Shown in pieces: positions 1-9,236 of a DNA stretch of 64,000 bases. Source of the stretch: a bacterium (GTDB taxonomy: Bacteria; Myxococcota_A; UBA9160; SZUA-336); contig JAAELY010000249.1 of NCBI GenBank assembly GCA_024226335.1, forward strand, positions 22,730 through 86,729, written 5' to 3'. Each line of letters begins with the position of its first letter. The first letter of the stretch is position 1. A program made the translations under genes and the position numbers. The notes below the pieces were generated by a model. The model saw only the letters and a list, made by a program, of their open reading frames with translations. It ran no database searches and had not been told where the DNA came from.

Positions 1-543
1 AAGGGAGTCGGCGCGTTGTTCGTTCGCAGGGGAATCGAATTGGAACCCCTGGTTCACGGCGGCAAGCAGGAGCAACGGCTGCGGGCGGGAACGGAAAACG
101 TTCCGGGAATCGTCGGCATGGGGGAAGCCGCGGCCCTGGCGCACGCCGACTTGAAGCACGCGGAGCGCATGAGAGGTCTACGCGATCGGCTCGAAGCGGG
201 AATTCGCGATCTGGTTCCCGAAGCCGAACTCAATGGCCATCCCAGCTTCCGCGTTCCCGGCATCCTGAACCTGACTCTACCGGGCCTTCGCGGTGAATCG
301 GTCGTGGTTGCGATGGACCAGCACGGCATATCCCTCTCTTCCGGTTCGGCCTGCAAGTCCGGCTCTCCGGATCCCACACACGTGCTCATCGCCATGGGCA
401 AATCGGAAGCCGATGCCCATTGTTCGGTGAGACTGTCGCTTTCCCACGCCACGACCGATCGAGACATCGACGATACGATCGCAGCTCTGGGCCAGGTTCT
501 CGAAGAGATGGCCAATACGGTACGCTTCCTGCCCTGCAAATAG
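1..543 (+). CDS. Cysteine desulfurase (NifS/IscS family), 3' part only
   Basis: PLP-dependent enzyme that removes sulfur from L-cysteine as an enzyme-bound persulfide, for Fe-S cluster or thio-cofactor assembly. The gene enters from the left edge in frame from base 1, so the N-terminal half with the PLP lysine is outside the window. The visible 180 residues begin KGVGALFVRRG and contain the RAGTENVPG motif typical of class V aminotransferase-fold desulfurases. The catalytic-loop cysteine lies in SGSACKSG (codon 352-354). The gene ends at TAG 541-543, ten bases before the sulfatase start, so the two may be co-transcribed. Whether it is the IscS, NifS or SufS type cannot be decided from this part. 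Confidence 0.9.
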   Translation, partial: KGVGALFVRRGIELEPLVHGGKQEQRLRAGTENVPGIVGMGEAAALAHADLKHAERMRGLRDRLEAGIRDLVPEAELNGHPSFRVPGILNLTLPGLRGESVVVAMDQHGISLSSGSACKSGSPDPTHVLIAMGKSEADAHCSVRLSLSHATTDRDIDDTIAALGQVLEEMANTVRFLPCK

Positions 544-552
544 GGAAGTACT

Positions 553-2070
553 GTGAGCAAGCCCGCGCGAAGACCCTTCCGGACTTCATTCCTCTGTCTG
601 ATGATCGCGATTGCGCCCGGCGTTCCGAGCCTTGCGAGCGCATCGTCTGGAAATGAACGGCCTCCCAATGTACTGCTGATCGTCGCCGACGATCTCGGCT
701 GGAAGGACGTCGGTTACCACGACAGCGAGATCCGGACGCCGAACATCGATCGCATTGCGAGGCAAGGTCTCGAACTCGATCGCATGTACGTACAACCCGC
801 TTGCAGTCCGACCCGAGCGGCCCTGATGACAGGCAAGTCGCCTCTGCGCCTCGGCGTGGTGCAACCGATCTCGAAGCACTCTCCCCACGGTCTTCCAATC
901 GAAGAGACACTACTACCCGAGTACTTCCGCCGCGCGGGTTATCAAACACTCATGTCGGGCAAGTGGCATCTCGGTCATCACGAGAAGCGCTATCTGCCGC
1001 ACAATCGCGGTTTCGATCAATACTATGGACACGTAACGGGCGGTATCGGTTACTGGGATCACAATCACGGCGGGCGTCACGACTGGCAGCGCAACGGCAA
1101 GACCGTTCGTGAGCAGGGTTATTCCACGACCCTCATCACCGATGAAGGCGTGCGCTTGCTCGAGCAGCGCGACCGGACGAAGCCGATATTCCTGTACGTC
1201 GCCTACAACGCACCGCATCTGCCAAACGAAGCTCCGGATGAAACGGTCGCAGAGTACTCCGAGATCGAAGATCCACTCCGGCGCATTCACGCCGCAATGG
1301 TCGATGAACTCGATACCTCGATCGGTCGCCTGCTATCTGCACTCGATGCCGAAGGCCTGCGCGAGAACACCATCATCTGGTTCGTGAGCGACAACGGGGG
1401 CCTCAATATCCACGCAAGCCCGGAGCCCATGGTCAATCTGGTCGCAAATCTGGTTTCAATATTCGGCCGGCCGCTTCCGGGATCGCTCGAGTTCCTGAGG
1501 CATAACATCCAGGATGGGGCGAGTGACAACGCGCCATTGCGCGGCGGAAAGATGTCGATTTTCGAGGGCGGCACCCGGGTTCCCGGCGCCATCTGGTGGC
1601 CCGGCCATCTCGAAGGTGGAAGTAGCGCGGCCTTCGTCAGCGCTTCCGACATTCTGCCCACACTGCTCGATGCTGCGGGTCTGGCCAATGGGATTCCCGA
1701 GGATCTCGACGGTGAGTCGCGCTGGGAAGTCCTTCGGGATCCCACGCAGAGCGAAGAGCATCCCGACTACGTTGCCACGTCCCCGGCCGGTACGGCTATC
1801 TACCGAGGTCCGTGGAAACTCGTCAAACCCAGTAGCCCGATGCCTTTCAGCGATCCGCCCGCCGCGCTCTATCGCATCTGGGATGACCCGACAGAAACGA
1901 ACGACCTCGCAGCCGCTCACCCGGAACAGGTCGAGGAACTCGCCGCTGCACTGGAAGCCTGGCCGCGCGGTCCGTCGGTGCACGGCTCGATGCTCAAGGT
2001 CATCTGGGATCCCGATAGCTTCGGTGGCGAGGAACTGCACGAGCAACCCTGGGCGGAAGCGGCCAAGTAG
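553..2070 (+). CDS. Secreted sulfatase (arylsulfatase family)
   Basis: Type I sulfatase of 505 residues that should hydrolyse sulfate esters in the periplasm. It starts at a GTG preceded by GGGAAG. Residues 1-32 look like a signal peptide ending SLASASS. The metal-binding DD pair is at 46-47 (IVADDLGW). The formylglycine signature CSPTR starts at Cys84, so activation by a formylglycine-generating enzyme is required; no such gene is in the window. The conserved GKWHLGHH segment and FVSDNGG motif also fit the family. The substrate cannot be told from sequence. The desulfurase gene immediately upstream points only loosely to sulfur metabolism. Confidence 0.92.
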   Translation: MSKPARRPFRTSFLCLMIAIAPGVPSLASASSGNERPPNVLLIVADDLGWKDVGYHDSEIRTPNIDRIARQGLELDRMYVQPACSPTRAALMTGKSPLRLGVVQPISKHSPHGLPIEETLLPEYFRRAGYQTLMSGKWHLGHHEKRYLPHNRGFDQYYGHVTGGIGYWDHNHGGRHDWQRNGKTVREQGYSTTLITDEGVRLLEQRDRTKPIFLYVAYNAPHLPNEAPDETVAEYSEIEDPLRRIHAAMVDELDTSIGRLLSALDAEGLRENTIIWFVSDNGGLNIHASPEPMVNLVANLVSIFGRPLPGSLEFLRHNIQDGASDNAPLRGGKMSIFEGGTRVPGAIWWPGHLEGGSSAAFVSASDILPTLLDAAGLANGIPEDLDGESRWEVLRDPTQSEEHPDYVATSPAGTAIYRGPWKLVKPSSPMPFSDPPAALYRIWDDPTETNDLAAAHPEQVEELAAALEAWPRGPSVHGSMLKVIWDPDSFGGEELHEQPWAEAAK

Positions 2071-2097
2071 CCCGGTGCCCAGCCGGATGACTCCCCA

Positions 2098-2598
2098 TCA
2101 GACGGCTCGATAACGGCCCTCGGCAATCAGGCGAGTCAGATCCAGGCTCGTGAGAATGCCGACCAGACGACCTTCGTCGACGATCGGTAGGCGATGGAAG
2201 CCCGCGGTTGCCATCTGCTTGGCTGCGGCCTCGACGGTGTCGTCCGGCCGAGCGACGCAGACGTCTCGAATCATCACGTCCCTCACCTTCATACCTTCCA
2301 GACGCTCACCCACGCGGGATCCCACTTCCTTAGCCCAGTTCTTCTCGCTGAGGCTCTGCCCGTGTTCTCCGGCAACCTCCATGTTCTGGTCGGCGAGTTG
2401 TTCAGCGTAGGTGTGCTCATAACCCAGTGCTCGAACGATATCGGAGCGACAGGCTATTCCGATCAACTTTCCATCTTCGACGACCGGAAAACCTCCGATC
2501 CGGTTTTCGATCAAGCCACGCTCGAGCCCGAACACTGTCTCCGACGGAGATACGGTTATGGGTTTGCTCTGCATTACGTCTCTTACGAGAATGCTCAT
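2098..2598 (-). CDS. Tandem CBS-domain protein
   Basis: A 166-residue stand-alone protein with two CBS motifs, at about residues 5-60 (VRDVMQSKPITVSPSETV) and 105-162 (VRDVMIRDVCVARPDDTV). Such pairs form a Bateman module that binds adenosyl ligands and regulates a partner protein. An insertion of about 40 charged residues separates the two motifs. The start is supported by AAGGAG six bases upstream. It is convergent with the sulfatase and lies just downstream of the cytochrome operon on the same strand, but a gap of 66 bases suggests its own transcript. The partner and ligand are unknown. Confidence 0.88.
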   Translation of the reverse strand: MSILVRDVMQSKPITVSPSETVFGLERGLIENRIGGFPVVEDGKLIGIACRSDIVRALGYEHTYAEQLADQNMEVAGEHGQSLSEKNWAKEVGSRVGERLEGMKVRDVMIRDVCVARPDDTVEAAAKQMATAGFHRLPIVDEGRLVGILTSLDLTRLIAEGRYRAV

Positions 2599-2664
2599 TG
2601 CGAACTCCTTCGGTCGCTGGACTGTGATCTTATCCTGAATCGGGAGGTGGAGTTGGCCGGGTCT

Positions 2665-3678
2665 TCAGTCTGCGAGTGTAGGCACGAGAATCTCGATGTT
2701 GGCCTTGGCGCGAAGGTCTGCAAGCCACGTTTCTAGCAACTCGCGATCTCGCGTTCTTTTCAGGTTGCCGCGCAGCTTCTCTTTGATTTCCCGGAATTCC
2801 ATCGGGTGGGAGGGGATGAGGTTCTCCACCTTCAGGAGGTGAACGCCGCGGAAAGTCCGAATGGGTTGCGACAACCCGGCCTCCGAGAGCGACCAGATCG
2901 CCGCATCGAGTTCTTCTTCCAGTTGATTCGGGTGGACGAGACCGAGTAGTCCCCCCTTATCCTTCTCATCTTTCGAGGCCTCCGAGATCTCAGCCACCAG
3001 CGACTCGAATGATTCACCCGCAATGATGCGTGCCCGGGCGTCAGCGAGGCGATCGATAGTTCCCTGCCAGACCTCTGGATTGCGTCCCAGCGGAGGTACG
3101 CGAATGAAGATGCGACGTACATTGGCCTGGGCGGGCATGACCAGTACAGCGCGGTTCTCGTCGTAGTAGCGGCGCATGCTCTCGTCATCCACGGCCGGTG
3201 CTGCATCCAGCAGTCGCTCCTCGACTTTCGAAGTAAGCTGTCGGCGTCGCAGAGCGGCGCGCACGTCGTCGCGTGTGAATCCAGAGGCTGTCAGGCGTGC
3301 TTCGAAGGCCTTTTCGTTCGGATAGCGTGCGATCACGCCTCGTAGCGCATGCTGCAGTTCGTCGTCGCTCACGGCTATACCACGTTGTTCGGCATCCTGG
3401 AATTTCAATTCCACATCGATCAGTGTCTTCAGAGACGCGCGTTCGAGTTCTAGCCGCCTGGCGGCATCAACGCTGCCGTGAAAACTGGCTCCAGGCATGC
3501 GTCGCGAAAGCTCCGCCTGAAGTTCGCGTCCGCGGATCTCGGCGCCGTTTACGCGACAGATGACGGCGTCGATTGCGTTGTGTGGTATGGCGTCCGTAGC
3601 ATGCACAGGGGTTGCGACCGACACCAGCGCACACAACACCAGGCCAGACAGCCGGAGTAGTGGGGAGGTGTAGCTCAT
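2665..3678 (-). CDS. Periplasmic peptidyl-prolyl isomerase (SurA/PpiC parvulin type)
   Basis: A 337-residue exported foldase. Residues 1-28 form a signal peptide (LVLCALVSVATPVHA). A SurA-like N-terminal helical region (about 35-165) is followed by a parvulin domain (about 185-300) with FESLVAEISEAS and GGLLGLVHPNQLEEELDAAI. The chosen ATG at 3678 overlaps the stop of the upstream cytochrome gene in an ATGA, implying translational coupling. It is the last gene of the cytochrome operon. A prolyl isomerase in such an operon probably helps fold or export the multiheme proteins or the outer-membrane barrel. Similar foldases are, from memory, found beside Geobacter filament cytochrome genes. Confidence 0.9.
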   Translation of the reverse strand: MSYTSPLLRLSGLVLCALVSVATPVHATDAIPHNAIDAVICRVNGAEIRGRELQAELSRRMPGASFHGSVDAARRLELERASLKTLIDVELKFQDAEQRGIAVSDDELQHALRGVIARYPNEKAFEARLTASGFTRDDVRAALRRRQLTSKVEERLLDAAPAVDDESMRRYYDENRAVLVMPAQANVRRIFIRVPPLGRNPEVWQGTIDRLADARARIIAGESFESLVAEISEASKDEKDKGGLLGLVHPNQLEEELDAAIWSLSEAGLSQPIRTFRGVHLLKVENLIPSHPMEFREIKEKLRGNLKRTRDRELLETWLADLRAKANIEILVPTLAD

Positions 3679-5372
3679 GGACCGTAGGACTCCGGGCTGT
3701 GGTCCTCGCCGTGGCACTGCAAGTAGCACTGCCCCGCGTTGTCTCCCAGGTCTTCGAATTCAAGGCGGCCCGTATTCGGATCTGCAGACACAATCGACAG
3801 ATCGAAGTTGATCAAGTGAGAGTTGTTGGACGGAGTTCCGTCGCTCACACCATGGGGATCGTGGCAGGCACTGCACGGCGCGTCCTCTTCTTCAAAGTGC
3901 TTCTTGTGTTTATCGAAACTGATGTCTGAGCGTAGACTCGATTCGCTATGGCATTTGAAGCACAGGTCATACAAGCTGGGGTCGTAGGGCACCCCGTCAA
4001 TCGTATTGTACTGTCGCTCTAGGATGTGCTCGAAAACCGATCCATGTGGACCCGCGGGTCCACTGCCTCCGGCACCGGGTCCGCGATCGCTCGCATGGCA
4101 ATCACTGCAGTAGATCAGACTCGTCTCGGTATACGGCGACAAGAGACTCGGCACGTTCGGATTCTTGCCCATGCCCTCGACCGGGTGATACGAAGCGTTG
4201 CTAAGATCGAACTGCAGGCGCTTGTTCACTTCGAGAAGCTGACGATTGATCGGCGGATCACTCATCGGTGAGTCACCATGGCATTTGAAACAAACCTCGT
4301 ATTCGTAGGTTGCAGGTGAGACTGCGGAACCGTTGCGGTCTACACCGCTCGCCCGGCCAAGGGTAGGACTTGCGAGCGGGGCCGCATGGGCCGCATCTTC
4401 GCTCGTGCTATGAGGTTCGTGACAATCGCTGCACTCCACGTGCTCTGAAAGACCAAAGGTCGGGTCCTCATTGGGTGTGTGCACGTCAGTCGTCAGTTCC
4501 ACCGGATGATGGAAGGCGGCGGAGATATCGCTCTGGATATCGGTTGCCGCCAGAGTTCCGTCGTGACACACTAGACAGTTGTCTTCCTCTTGAGCGTGGT
4601 TGAGGATCCAGGCCGTGCTTCCCGCGGAGTGCGGAGAATGGCAGTTCTGACAGGCATTCTCCGCCAAGGTTGTGAAGTCTGTGTGCGGCCAGGGATCGGT
4701 TCCACTGCCATTCCAGGTCGCGAGCGAGGTGGAATGCGACGAAGGAGCCCAGTCCGGTTTTTCGTGGCACTCGAGACACAGTTTCGAACCGATCATTGGC
4801 GCGACCAGGAAATTTCCAAAACCTTCGTTATGTGGATCGTGGCATGAAGTGCACTGGAGCTGTCCCCGAGGGTCCACCGTCACACTGCCCATCAATTCAC
4901 TTGGGTCGACCAGATCCGCCCGCTGCGCCGCCAACGCGGAGTCGTAGTCAAATGAGATGGGATGGTCGTCGCGAAGATCGCTGTCTACAAGACTGCCGCC
5001 GGACGGCATGAAACGCACTCCGCCAACGAAACCGATTTCCTCGGGTTGACTGACCAGGTTTCCCAGAGCGACCGTGCCGTCGTGGCAGGACAGGCAGAGC
5101 TTGCTCGCTCCCGTTGGCTGGTCGACCGTCGCCAGTAGTGTCGCGCTCTGGTAGGGAAGATACGTCTCCGTGGAATCCTGACGGTTCCACAACATCGAGG
5201 ATGAGCGTGAACTGTGGTGGGGTGTATGGCAGAAAATGCACAGGCGCCCCTCCGACTCGGCCTGGATCGGACCGGGACCGGTGGTCGACAGGTTGTGTTT
5301 CGTCGCAGTGATTCCGGCCCGTCCCGAAAGCGAAACGAGTAATGCCAGTGCGAGCACCGACACACCGAGCAT
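3675..5372 (-). CDS. 12-heme c-type cytochrome with N-terminal OmcE-like module
   Basis: A 565-residue exported cytochrome with eleven CXXCH motifs and one CX3CH (CYLQCH near the C terminus). After a signal sequence (about 1-20), residues 22-205 make a complete tetraheme module matching the OmcE-like proteins in this locus: TKHNLS (His26), CIFCHTPHH at 45, LCLSCHDGT at 92, DDHPIS at 136, CTSCHDPH at 174 and CLECH at 199. The remaining 360 residues add eight hemes. The start at 5372 was chosen because it leads straight into the hydrophobic segment and lies five bases after the upstream NHL stop; no strong ribosome site is visible. Inferred role: an electron carrier that docks to, caps or extends a cytochrome filament. 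Confidence 0.9.
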   Translation of the reverse strand: MLGVSVLALALLVSLSGRAGITATKHNLSTTGPGPIQAESEGRLCIFCHTPHHSSRSSSMLWNRQDSTETYLPYQSATLLATVDQPTGASKLCLSCHDGTVALGNLVSQPEEIGFVGGVRFMPSGGSLVDSDLRDDHPISFDYDSALAAQRADLVDPSELMGSVTVDPRGQLQCTSCHDPHNEGFGNFLVAPMIGSKLCLECHEKPDWAPSSHSTSLATWNGSGTDPWPHTDFTTLAENACQNCHSPHSAGSTAWILNHAQEEDNCLVCHDGTLAATDIQSDISAAFHHPVELTTDVHTPNEDPTFGLSEHVECSDCHEPHSTSEDAAHAAPLASPTLGRASGVDRNGSAVSPATYEYEVCFKCHGDSPMSDPPINRQLLEVNKRLQFDLSNASYHPVEGMGKNPNVPSLLSPYTETSLIYCSDCHASDRGPGAGGSGPAGPHGSVFEHILERQYNTIDGVPYDPSLYDLCFKCHSESSLRSDISFDKHKKHFEEEDAPCSACHDPHGVSDGTPSNNSHLINFDLSIVSADPNTGRLEFEDLGDNAGQCYLQCHGEDHSPESYGP

Positions 5373-5376
5373 CCAT

Positions 5377-6426
5377 CTACTGGCCGAGGTATTCAAAGAC
5401 TTGTACCCGTCGGTTGTACGCGTCGGCGACGTAGATGCGATTACCGTTGGAAACGCAAAGACCGGCCGGAAGCCAGAATTGCCCTGGGCCAGCGCCCGAA
5501 GCACCGAAGCCCAATAGCACAGGGCCGGTTCGGTCGAAGATCTGCACGTTGTCGAACAAGGAATCCACGACGTAGACGTGACCGTCCCGATCGACTGCGA
5601 CACCTTTGGGCTTGGAGAAGCTCCCGGGCGTATCCCCGAGTTCGCCGAGCACAGTGAGTGGCTGTCCTTCTGGAGAAAGAATCTGCACGCGGAAGTTCAG
5701 CGTATCGGTCACGAGCAGACGGCTTTTCGAATCGATTGCCAGGTGCGTGGGGAAATTGAACTCACCAGGCTGGCTGCCACGGCCACCGAATGATGTGACC
5801 ACCTTTCCTTCGGTGTCCAGGGCAACGAGCAGGTGCCTCGCCGTATCTACGACCCAAAGTATTTGGTTATGGACGTCGAACGCAATTCCGGTCGGACGCA
5901 CGAGCGCGCCGTCGGCGGTCCAGTCCCCCAGAGTTTCTCCGTTGCGGTCGTAGCGACGGATCCGCGCCCGCGCCGAGTCGGTCACGTAGGCGACGCCGTC
6001 GGCATCATGAGTGACGGCGATCGGTGAGATGAGACGATCTGACTCTTCCGTATTCAACGCGCGATAGCGCTGCCGTGCCGTATCGAAAATGTGCACCAGG
6101 CCCGCACCCGGGTCGGCAACCCACAACCGCCCGCGTCCATCTACTGCCACGCCGTGCGGCCGGACCATGCGAGGTTCGATTGCGCCCGACAACCAGTCCC
6201 AGAAGCGGCGCAGTGCACTCGGATGGATGCCCAGGTCGGCGGGCGTGCGGATCTGTGCCGCGAAGCGGATCCGAGCCGTCTCGGGACCCGAAGGCCAGAC
6301 AATCTCGGGCACACCGACCGCGGGTTCGCGCTCGGCCGACGGCGTCGCGCAGCCAAACAGAAATCCCGCGCACAAAGGCGCGATGACTCTCGACAAAAAG
6401 TGCCCGCGAAGCAATGCCCCGGCCAT
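5377..6426 (-). CDS. NHL-repeat beta-propeller lipoprotein (first)
   Basis: A 349-residue lipoprotein with lipobox LFGC (Cys26). From about residue 85 it carries NHL repeats of the form RPHGVAVDGRGRLWVADPG, predicting a six-bladed propeller as in scaffold-type NHL proteins. No catalytic residues are evident. It starts two bases after the stop of the outer-membrane barrel gene and ends five bases before the 12-heme cytochrome, so it is co-transcribed. A membrane-anchored propeller could serve as docking or assembly scaffold for the cytochromes. It is paralogous to the protein at 9237-10334, and both share the FNFPTHL/FNVPTSL and DTLNFRVQ/DAINFRIQ blocks. Confidence 0.9.
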   Translation of the reverse strand: MAGALLRGHFLSRVIAPLCAGFLFGCATPSAEREPAVGVPEIVWPSGPETARIRFAAQIRTPADLGIHPSALRRFWDWLSGAIEPRMVRPHGVAVDGRGRLWVADPGAGLVHIFDTARQRYRALNTEESDRLISPIAVTHDADGVAYVTDSARARIRRYDRNGETLGDWTADGALVRPTGIAFDVHNQILWVVDTARHLLVALDTEGKVVTSFGGRGSQPGEFNFPTHLAIDSKSRLLVTDTLNFRVQILSPEGQPLTVLGELGDTPGSFSKPKGVAVDRDGHVYVVDSLFDNVQIFDRTGPVLLGFGASGAGPGQFWLPAGLCVSNGNRIYVADAYNRRVQVFEYLGQ

Positions 6427-6428
6427 GG

Positions 6429-8423
6429 TCAGAACGGTCTCGAAACCCGGAAAAGCAGGCGGTTGAATCGATCCTTGCTGTCTTGCCTGCTGCCCGAGGT
6501 TGCTTGAGTATCGACCTGGAAGTAGCGGTGCTCCAGCGACAGGTGCAATCGTCCATAGCGGTAGGTAAACGACAGCGTGGAGCCGATCGTCTCGGTGTCT
6601 TCCTCTTCTTGTTCCACCAGTCGGCCAAGCAGGCGCAAGCGAGCAAGGATCCGTCCGGGCAAGACTGTTGTGATTGTCGCTCCTGCGTGAGTCGTGTCGG
6701 TATCGCGATTCACCTCTTCGAGGCTCTCGTGACTGAACGTGCCATAGAGTGAAAATGTCGAGCGCCTTCCCAGGCGAAAGTTCAGGAACTGGCTCAAGCT
6801 GTAGCGATCTCGAGGCGTCAGGCCATGCCGTTCTCGGCGATACTTGAAACGCGTTCGGCTGATACCGTACCGGAACTCTACAGTTCCGTTCTGCACATCA
6901 GAATCATTGAACGAGTTCTGCTCTTCCACACCGGAAATCAACCGCTGGCTGGTTCGTGCATCGGACACTTCGATGTACAGATGATCCAGTAGGTCGAGGC
7001 TGATGCTCGATGTGGTCGTCTGGCCGCTGAATTTTCGAGAACTCAGGGTCTGGAAATCGTAGTCGACCTCGATAGTGCTGGCTAACGGCGGAACAGCGGG
7101 GTCGAGGTTGCTGCCGGGGATCACACGCAAGCCAGTCTGGCTTCCAACGGGCACGACTTCGTAATCGATGCCCTCGATAAATGAGAACAGAGTCGTAGGA
7201 TCGGTTACGACGATCGAATCGACTGCGACAAAGGTCTTGTTGAGGATGATCAGCTGACCGATCAACACGTTCTGCGTCTCGTCCAGGACTGTGAGACTAC
7301 CTTCTTCCTGGTCCTCGTCCTGATAGCTCATGTCCGGTGAGAATCGAAGACCCAGGCGTCCCCACGGAATCTTCTTGTTGTAGTCGAAATCGAGTCTCCC
7401 GTAGGCTGACCACACTTGGCCCAGGTCGAAGTCCGAGAACGTGCCGCCCGTGCTGACGGTCGTTCTCAAAGAGTCGAAGAGTTGGTGTGAGAGCCCCGCC
7501 GAAGCGGCGTGGGACGTGGCAGATGTCGAGTTGTCCTGGTAGTTCAGCGTGTAGTTGTAGCGGGAGCTCAGTTTCGCTCCGTGGGACAGGCGGATCTGTT
7601 CAGTCAGGTAGAGTGCCCGACTGTCCACGTCGCTGCTGTTTTCGGTCCAGACCAGATTGCTCGAGAACAGACCTTTGTCGAGCGTTCGGTCGTGAGAGGC
7701 CTGGAGGGTGTGCCTCCGGCGACTCGCAGACGAGATGCCGGACCGCGTCTCTTGCTCTTCTGCATCGAAGTTGAAGACACTGCGTGTACGGTCTGTCTCG
7801 TTTCGCAGGCTCAAGCGAAACAAATCCCGTTCGCGCTTTGTATTACTCGAAATCCCGCTGGAGTCGATCTCGTTATGGGTCAAGCTGACCTGGGTGGGCA
7901 GCTTGAAATCACCGAGCGCGAACTCGCGGAAGTTCACACTGGTCCCGTAACGAAGCGCATCGACGATTTGTTGTGGTGCGAGCGGGGTGTCGAGTTCCGA
8001 GCGCTCCTTGTCTGCAAAGAGAGTAACTGGATAGGGTTTCTCGGGCAGGAAAGTGCCCGAGAGATTGAAGCCCAGGTCCATCCGGTCGGTGTCTTGCGAG
8101 CTTCCGGCGGGTTCGGTGTCCGAACTCGCCTGCTCGAACTCCAGGCGGAAAATTCCGGAGATATCAGAGAAGGCGGGATGGTAGACCCAGCCGTCGAAGC
8201 CCAGCTTCAATTCTTCGATCATGGACAATCGCTTGTTTTCCGAGCCCGTTCCTTCGTCGATCTCGCGCTTGTCGTTGTCCCAGCGGACTTCACCCGCGAG
8301 TTCACCGGACCACTCCTCGAATTCGAACAATGGCCGGCTCTGCCGTTGCGCCTGGGCGCTGGAAGAAAACAGCGCGCCAAGCGTGAGCAGGAGGACGAGC
8401 GGCAGCGAAAGTCGTCGAGTCAC
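6429..8423 (-). CDS. Outer-membrane beta-barrel (porin-cytochrome conduit type)
   Basis: A 664-residue protein with signal peptide (LLLTLGALFSSSAQA, about 1-25). Its long body of alternating polar and hydrophobic strands ends in phenylalanine (FRVSRPF), the usual outer-membrane barrel signature. The length suits a barrel of 20 or more strands like MtrB/PioB or the Geobacter porin components. The start is GTG 8423, overlapping the stop of the pentaheme lipoprotein gene (GTGA). Its place between multiheme cytochrome and NHL lipoprotein genes suggests that it sheathes a cytochrome crossing the outer membrane. A CXXC near the N terminus, as in MtrB, is absent: the mature protein has no cysteine. 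Exact family assignment needs a profile search. Confidence 0.8.
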   Translation of the reverse strand: MTRRLSLPLVLLLTLGALFSSSAQAQRQSRPLFEFEEWSGELAGEVRWDNDKREIDEGTGSENKRLSMIEELKLGFDGWVYHPAFSDISGIFRLEFEQASSDTEPAGSSQDTDRMDLGFNLSGTFLPEKPYPVTLFADKERSELDTPLAPQQIVDALRYGTSVNFREFALGDFKLPTQVSLTHNEIDSSGISSNTKRERDLFRLSLRNETDRTRSVFNFDAEEQETRSGISSASRRRHTLQASHDRTLDKGLFSSNLVWTENSSDVDSRALYLTEQIRLSHGAKLSSRYNYTLNYQDNSTSATSHAASAGLSHQLFDSLRTTVSTGGTFSDFDLGQVWSAYGRLDFDYNKKIPWGRLGLRFSPDMSYQDEDQEEGSLTVLDETQNVLIGQLIILNKTFVAVDSIVVTDPTTLFSFIEGIDYEVVPVGSQTGLRVIPGSNLDPAVPPLASTIEVDYDFQTLSSRKFSGQTTTSSISLDLLDHLYIEVSDARTSQRLISGVEEQNSFNDSDVQNGTVEFRYGISRTRFKYRRERHGLTPRDRYSLSQFLNFRLGRRSTFSLYGTFSHESLEEVNRDTDTTHAGATITTVLPGRILARLRLLGRLVEQEEEDTETIGSTLSFTYRYGRLHLSLEHRYFQVDTQATSGSRQDSKDRFNRLLFRVSRPF

Positions 8424-9232
8424 TGCACCTTACCCCGGTCTCCGCGTACCTCAGCCTGCACCGTATTGGAGGTAGCGGGTTGTCTTCTGAGAAAGAAGTG
8501 ATCCGGTCCGCCGTGTGGGTCATGACAGTGGGTGCACTGCGCCGTGACGCGGAGTGTCGGTGCATCCTCTGTCCGATCGTCCTCCTTTGTTGGCGGCCAT
8601 GCGTCATTGGGATCCGATGGCCGATGCTCGGCCGTGAACGCAAGCAGGTCTTCTCGCAGATGGCATTGTCCACAGAGTTGGGCAGACGGTTCGGCACGGA
8701 GGAGTGCCGGATAAGGCGAGGTATGCGATTGGTGGCAGGCCACGCACCAGCCGCCGGCCACTGGACCGTGGATCGACATGCCCTGGTTGCGGGAGTGCGC
8801 GGGGGAGTACTCGCTGTGACAGTGGGTGCACAGTTCGTCGACGGGCATGCGCAAACGCCCTCCTTCAGCCAGGGCGGCCTGTGCCTGTGCGCTCGAGGCG
8901 CCGCCGCCACGCGGACCTCTCCAGCCGGAGGAAGCGCCCAGATCGTGACAGCGCGCGCATTCTTCGGCGGCATAGGGACCGTGACTAAACTCGCGAAAGG
9001 TCTTCGTGCGAGTTCTGGCCTGGAGTTCTTCTTCCTTTTGAGCCTCGATCTCGGACGCAGCGTCGGCAATCTGTTGCGCACGAGCTTCGGGGCTGACGTA
9101 AGGCGGCACGCCATCGAAGAGGAACTCGAGCCATTCGTGTCGATGCGGCGCGCTGCAGCTTACCGTCACCGCGGACAATACCAGGACGGCCGCCAGCGGC
9201 ACTACTTCTAGCGTTGCCCTGCCGGTCAGCAT
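8420..9232 (-). CDS. Pentaheme c-type cytochrome lipoprotein
   Basis: A 270-residue protein with a hydrophobic leader ending in lipobox VTVSC (Cys26), so it should be lipid-anchored. Five CXXCH motifs follow: CARCH, CTHCH, CVACH, CGQCH and CTHCH. The start at 9232 was chosen because it opens the signal peptide and lies five bases after the upstream NHL stop; an earlier in-frame ATG would place the lipobox too far in. It is translationally coupled to the barrel gene downstream. A lipidated cytochrome next to a barrel is the arrangement of porin-cytochrome conduits, where the cytochrome inserts into the barrel from the periplasmic or outer face. The orientation cannot be told here. Confidence 0.88.
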   Translation of the reverse strand: MLTGRATLEVVPLAAVLVLSAVTVSCSAPHRHEWLEFLFDGVPPYVSPEARAQQIADAASEIEAQKEEELQARTRTKTFREFSHGPYAAEECARCHDLGASSGWRGPRGGGASSAQAQAALAEGGRLRMPVDELCTHCHSEYSPAHSRNQGMSIHGPVAGGWCVACHQSHTSPYPALLRAEPSAQLCGQCHLREDLLAFTAEHRPSDPNDAWPPTKEDDRTEDAPTLRVTAQCTHCHDPHGGPDHFFLRRQPATSNTVQAEVRGDRGKVQ

Positions 9233-9236
9233 CCGG

